Assembly (NCBI GenBank): GCA_032164295.1
Contig: JAJHTX010000002.1
Location: 2,542,001-2,606,000, forward strand
Length of the DNA: 64,000 nucleotides
Source of the DNA: Inonotus obliquus
Lineage: Eukaryota > Basidiomycota > Agaricomycetes > Hymenochaetales > Hymenochaetaceae
Direction of reading: 5' to 3'
Made by a program: the position numbers and the translations under genes
Shown: positions 58,525 through 64,000 of the stretch, in pieces
How positions within the stretch are numbered: the stretch's first letter is position 1
Layout: each line of letters opens with the position of its first letter
The notes under the pieces: generated by a model
What the model saw: the letters and a program-made list of their open reading frames with translations, nothing else
Told to the model about the DNA's origin: nothing
Databases searched by the model: none

Positions 58525-61375
58525 TTATCCCATCTTCGTTCTCTCCGAAGAATGCTTGTCATGGAATTTTAGTCCGTATTCCAGCAGCCTGTGATTTTGT
58601 TTGAGCTCCTGAACGTATGGATAAACTTGAATACTCACCATTCTGGCTCGATCTCTGTCAGGACGCGTATTCTTTGCGAGAATGTTCAGCATTTGTGTTC
58701 AGAGTGGCATTTAATTTGCTTACTGAGTCTTTTTCGTTTCCTCCATTTCGTGGAATACAACCCAGCCCGACCGAGGTTTTCTCGTGAAAAGAACAGAGTT
58801 CGGATGGACGTGAAGAACCTATATTCGCTGAGCTCAAGCAGAATCAAACAAAAGTGAGCACTCTTACCATGTCGCCACGGACAGACCGGTAGGTGCCATC
58901 AGCTACCCAGCGAGCAGCATTCCTCCAATACCCACTTACAAGACACTGTCGCAAACGCTTTGCATCTCCTTCGCAACTCTCCAGTGGTATCTTGAATCTC
59001 TGCATGTATTTCTTGAGCTGTGACCGAATAGACACAGCTCGCGAAAGAGCACGGAAAGAGAGCGAGTGTGATCGACACCATCCCGCTGACTTGCCGTACC
59101 TTGTAAATGCATTGTATGCTAGCGAACACAACTATCATTCCAGACTCTTGCGGATTATCTGCTTCAAATCGTACCATTTAATAGTGTCAAGTGATCCTAT
59201 GTGGGATGTTCATTGAGAAATCCTAGGTTCGAAGTGGAATTCGCTCACCCCTTCTTCAGCTGTGAATTTCCTTCTCTCCAATTCTGCTAGTGCACCAGCA
59301 CTGCCCTCAGGGATTATGAAGACATCTTGCACCGAAGTCATGGCAGCAATTGTCAAGATCTCCTCTCCGCATCGGTGGGTTTGCGAGCTGAATAGCTGAG
59401 AAAACAAGACATGAATTACAGGCACGTCAAACATGAAAACGTTCTCAGCCTACCATTCGTGCCACGTTAACTTCCAGAGGACATTCAGCAACTTTTTCTC
59501 CAATTTCCGTCAATGCGCCGTTGTTATCAATCATTCCTGTCGCGACCAAACTTTCGAGTGCTCTGAGCACACTCTCAGCAGGTGGTGATGTGACCCAATC
59601 GAACTTCATAAGGTCATTGATACCTAGTGACTTCAATTGTAGAATGGGTCCTGTTAGATCAGTTCGGGTGATTTCAGGTGGTGTCGTAGCTGGTAGGAGT
59701 TTCAATGCATCTTCCGTGTACAATCTATAACAGATGCCATGGGACGTCCGACCTGCTCTTCCGGCTCGTTGAGTAGCGGATGCCAAAGACGTCGGCACAG
59801 TCATTAGTGATGCAAGATTAGTTGTTGGGTTGTATGTTCTGATCTGTAAAGCCGAATCTGATCAGTAACAGTTGAAGGCATATTTCGTGTCAAACGCACT
59901 TTGACAAATCCTCCGTCTATGACGAACTTTATGCCATCAATAGTTATACTCGCCTATTTTTGAAATCAATTAACCAATGGCACAAGAGCTCATATATACC
60001 GCTGACTGACCTCCGCAATGTTCGTTGCTGCTATGACCTTGCGACTTCCTCGCTCCGCTGGAGAAAATACGGCCAGCTGTTCGCTCGCCGATAAACCTGC
60101 ATGAAGCGGAAGGAGTACGAGGTCTGGTGCGCCAGGAGGACGACTGCATGCTTGACCGGTCAACAGGTATATTTGGTTAACCTAGTTAAAGGGCTCACGT
60201 CGCCGCCAGTTCGCTAAGCTCTTGCAAACATCTATCTATGTCCTCCCTTCCCGAGAGAAATATTAGAATGTCGCCGGAACTTTGTTTCTGCACACGATCA
60301 TCCGTTAGGTGAGGACTTCAGATGCACACTGAAAACTTACTTGTAGATTTATTCGCCAAGCGACTTCGGCGGCCGTCAGCACGTAGTCAGGAGTTGATTC
60401 TTGAAGGTAAGCAACTTCTACGGGATATAATCTTCCTTCTAAGCTAAGAATAGTAGCTTCCTTTTCTGAGGTCTTGAAGTACTCTAGGAAATGAGTTGCA
60501 TCCAACGTCGCAGAGGAGATTATGAGTCGCAATGAAGGTCGCTTTCGACGTATTCTAAGTTCGCAAATCAGCCGAGCCGCTTGACAGGTATTCGATTTGC
60601 ATAATTACTTCTTCAAGATACCGATAATTAAGTCTGTATATACGCTGCGCTCATGCGCTTCATCAATCTATGGATACGTGATAACGTTCTTCAGACGAGA
60701 GGGAAAGGTACATACCATGATAACACTGTACCGGCTTAGAAGTGGATCCACCAGGGTCTCACGAAAGAGAATACCATCCGTCATGTACTTGATACGCGTG
60801 CGATCTTTGTCGCTCACATCTTCGAATCGGATCGTGTAGCCCACCTTAAAGGATGTCAGGGTATGCATTCAGACTCGATGAGACTTCAAGCTGACTTCAT
60901 CTCCGAGAAGAGAACCCATCTCAGTTGCCACTCGTTGAGCAACGCTAGTGGCAGCGACGCGCCTTGGTTGCGTGCAAGCTACTACGCTCCCTCCGGCAGT
61001 CCATTCTGCTTCGTGCAGATACTGAGGAATTTCTAACGATCGGCGCAAATTGAGTATATAGCCTGTCCCGTCTCCGGTCAATGAACACCTCACGTGTTGT
61101 CTTGCCAGCTCCCGTCTGGGCATGTACAATTACCACTCCGTATGTTTCAATGGCGTAGAGTAGTTCGTCCCCTAAACGAAGATATGATAAATGTTTTTGT
61201 CCACGGAACAAGCAGGCGACTGACTGTGTCTAAATATTGGTAGCCTCTCGCGCTGAGCTTGAATCCCGAGCGCCGTTGATGCAGGAGCAGAGGGCACGAT
61301 GACATCCTCCGTTTCCGTGGCTCTGTCGACTGTGCTGCCTGGCCCTTGAGTACCCGGTTTCCAGAACTGCATGGT
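58525..61375 (-). CDS. DEAH-box RNA helicase, DHX35-like
   Basis: Sixteen exons: 61375-61225, 61171-61094, 61032-60896, 60844-60716, 60667-60609, 60554-60341, 60287-60199, 60143-60011, 59953-59900, 59843-59454, 59395-59249, 59196-59175, 59118-58868, 58818-58724, 58671-58639 and 58588-58525, about 681 aa. The helicase motifs are GAGKTTQ (I), TQPRRVAA (Ia), DEAH (II), SAT (III), FLSGRED, and QRAGRAGR (VI). The C-terminal HA2/OB parts are ETLVA-like [29 protein letters not shown] and [14 protein letters not shown]. The start [12 protein letters not shown] resembles the FWRPGTEGPG beginning of DHX35, supporting this orthology. DHX35-type helicases associate with late spliceosomes. An ATG 81 nt upstream (61456) is in frame, but the inner one fits the family better. 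Confidence 0.9.
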
Positions 61376-61557
61376 AGTAGACGAAGTGAGGTCAGCTTGA
61401 CCGCGTACGTGTGACTGTTCATGTACGTAATATGTGACAGGTCGTGCGGCCATCATCAAAGCGCGAAGCCAGTGGACACCTTGCCCCTCTCCTCCACCCT
61501 CTATATCATCTTCTCATCCGCACGCTATTCTCATAAGGCTTGGGCTGTAATCTAGAT

Positions 61558-62449
<892 letters not shown>

Positions 62450-62480
62450 CAATCGGCCATTAGCCTAGCCATCTTCTCCT

Positions 62481-63771
62481 CTAGATAAATATACTGAAGC
62501 TCAACGGACCCTTTTCAACAATTTCGCATCCAGCCTCCCCACCGGATTCAATCTCAACAATTGTCCCATCAATGCAGAGATGGGTTGGCTCAGGTCCTGT
62601 CTAAATTCCGGGTGAAGATTAGATGACACATGATTACTACGCAATTTCATGAAAATACACGCACATTAAGCCAACGCCAACCCCCGGTGCATCGGACGTA
62701 CTCGACGAGAGTACGAAAACTGCCTTCCTGCCCATCACTACCGCCTTCGCGTAATGAACCATCTGCGGAGTAGGTCAGCCCGACATGGGCACCGTTCTTA
62801 TATGCAGCCTGCAGAGCCCTTCCCACTTTCTCTGCGAATTGCTCGTGGTCACTACCCAAGTCCGAGTCGCTACGAATTGTCGGATCTCTATGTGGGCGTA
62901 TTATTGTGATATCCATCGCATTCGTTTCAGGACGAATCTTTCTATGTAATGGCGAGATCACGAAAGAAGGTTCAAGACGATCGACATTCACTGTCGACAG
63001 GAAATATGCGAATGGACCATGAATAGATGGCTCCGGCGGATTATTGTCATCTCCGAGAAACGGCACGAATTTTCCGATGCGTTGATCGTAAATAGTCATA
63101 CCATCGCCTTCCGCAGCACGAAACTTGACGATACCGGGGTACCAGCGAAAAATGTTCTTCTCTGCTGCTATTTTGAAGCGACTGAGATCTGGGACCTGTT
63201 GTCGCAAACTTTCTGAATCATGCAAAATAGATGCATGTAAAGCCGTAGACGTCACGACTGCTGAGAAATGCTCCGTAGTGGTTCCGCCGGAAGGAGATTG
63301 GACGGTAGCCTTTGTAATGGTAAGAGGAATCGTATCACCTTGGTTGCGGAGGAATGCCTCGACGGAACGTAGCTTACATTCAAGCGGCGTGACTTCTCCT
63401 GACTGCAGACCGGAGAGGATGGACGAGAATAAAGACGAGTAGAGTGCGTTGGCTGTTCCGCTCGGCACAAGTGCAACACAGACTTGAATTGTATGAACCA
63501 ATCCGGCACCATAGACGGCATCTAAGATTTCGTGCAGAGTACCATCGCCACTGGACAGGATGAGAGAAAGACGAATTGGCGAGCCTTGCTTTTGCTGGCT
63601 AATGAATCTAAGAAATTCCGAGCCTGCATCACCTGGAGCACTTGTAACGACCAGTCTAGCAATGGTGATGCCGTGATCAGCAAGAAGTGGGAGGACATGC
63701 TGTTCAACAAAGGCATGCCCCTGTCCATCCCCGCACAACGGGTTGGATATCAGAATGAGTGGGTGATCCAT
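62481..63771 (-). CDS. Diacylglycerol/sphingoid-base kinase-like protein
   Basis: Two exons, 63771-62665 and 62600-62481, about 408 aa. The DAGK catalytic domain begins MDHPLILISNPLCGDGQGHA and carries the nucleotide-binding SGDGTLHEILDAV (SGDGT motif). It is followed by ALVPSGTANALY, matching the GxGN-like loop where most members read PLGTGND or PCGSGNG. The C-terminal domain includes HRKIRPETNAMDITIIRPHR, YVRCTGGWRWLN and CIDGTIVEIESGG. These enzymes phosphorylate diacylglycerol, ceramide or sphingoid bases. Length is in the family range. The substitution of STAN for the usual GTGN/GSGN is worth noting and leaves the exact substrate open. Confidence 0.82.
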
Positions 63772-63884
63772 GCCGCATACCGCATAGACCTGGATGTGTG
63801 CGGGCAGAGGCTGCGGCGCGGCGGTAGAAGGTCATATGGTCACGGGACTACTATATCTTATCTTTTTATTGCTACTAGTATATC

Positions 63885-64000
63885 ATGACATTCACATTCA
63901 CGCTCGTCTCCCCTCAATCCATTGCTCGTGCCGCTAGAACAAAACAATACCTCTTTCCAGGTAGATTGGTGTGGATATCGCGTAGAGCCATGTCTACTCC
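63885..64000 (+). CDS. N-terminus of a probable mitochondrial protein, cut by the window end
   Basis: ATG 63885 opens a frame of 38 complete codons running off the window. It starts MTFTFTLVSPQSIARAARTK and continues with an Arg/Ser/hydroxyl-rich, acid-free stretch ending RRAMSTP, the make-up of a mitochondrial presequence. The product cannot be identified. The start lies about 110 nt from the divergent lipid-kinase-like gene. Confidence 0.45.
   Translation, partial: MTFTFTLVSPQSIARAARTKQYLFPGRLVWISRRAMST

Noticed and set aside
58591..58857. 88-codon plus-strand frame near the DHX35 3' end
   Set aside because: It lies antisense to the last exons of the helicase, which are supported by conserved motifs such as VHPNSVLF.

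Overview
This window is nuclear DNA from a filamentous basidiomycete, most likely an Agaricomycete. Nearly every gene is split by many short introns (about 45-75 nt, GT-AG, with CTRAY-like branch sites), genes lie close together on both strands, and several families are typical of mushroom-forming fungi: a DUF6533 seven-helix protein, P450s with an N-terminal anchor followed by WHPLAKYPGP, Zn2Cys6 regulators, small secreted proteins and a thaumatin-like protein. One tRNA gene (His-GTG) is present. I saw no transposon, CRISPR array, rRNA or viral element. CDS coordinates run from start to stop codon and include introns. Exon boundaries given in the evidence come from reading splice sites and checking that the phase is kept.

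Layout. 0-4.6 kb: a very long Ser/Ala-rich protein of unknown function, then about 2 kb without genes. 6.7-7.7 kb: a Pmp3-type membrane proteolipid and the tRNA. 8.2-13.1 kb: two tandem cytochrome P450 genes with the same ten-exon structure. 14.9-16.3 kb: a secreted protein built from two copies of one domain. 16.9-18.4 kb: a DUF6533-type membrane protein. 19.3-26.2 kb: a large Zn2Cys6 transcription factor, an uncharacterised protein with a possible PTB/PH-like start, and a UbiA-type prenyltransferase. 27-28.6 kb: a coding-looking but broken stretch. 28.7-29.9 kb: a thaumatin-like protein. The P450 pair, regulator and prenyltransferase within 18 kb could be a metabolic gene neighbourhood, but no core synthase is seen.

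30-64 kb is mostly housekeeping: Dsk2/ubiquilin, a WD40/DUF2415-like protein, a small Cys-rich secreted protein, a zinc alcohol dehydrogenase, a small membrane protein, a Skt5/Chs4 chitin-synthase regulator ending in a CAAX box, a conserved-looking unknown gene at 45 kb, an ammonium transporter, an ING-family PHD protein, Nup37, a second Zn2Cys6 regulator, a Mid2-like membrane protein, the MICOS subunit Mic19, a DHX35-type DEAH helicase, UMP/CMP kinase, a diacylglycerol/sphingoid kinase-like protein, and the start of a probable mitochondrial protein cut by the window end.

Several genes here (DUF6533, the 280-aa unknown, the 45-kb unknown) consist of exons too short to stand out as open frames. 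They were found by following splice sites, and their models are less certain than the rest.
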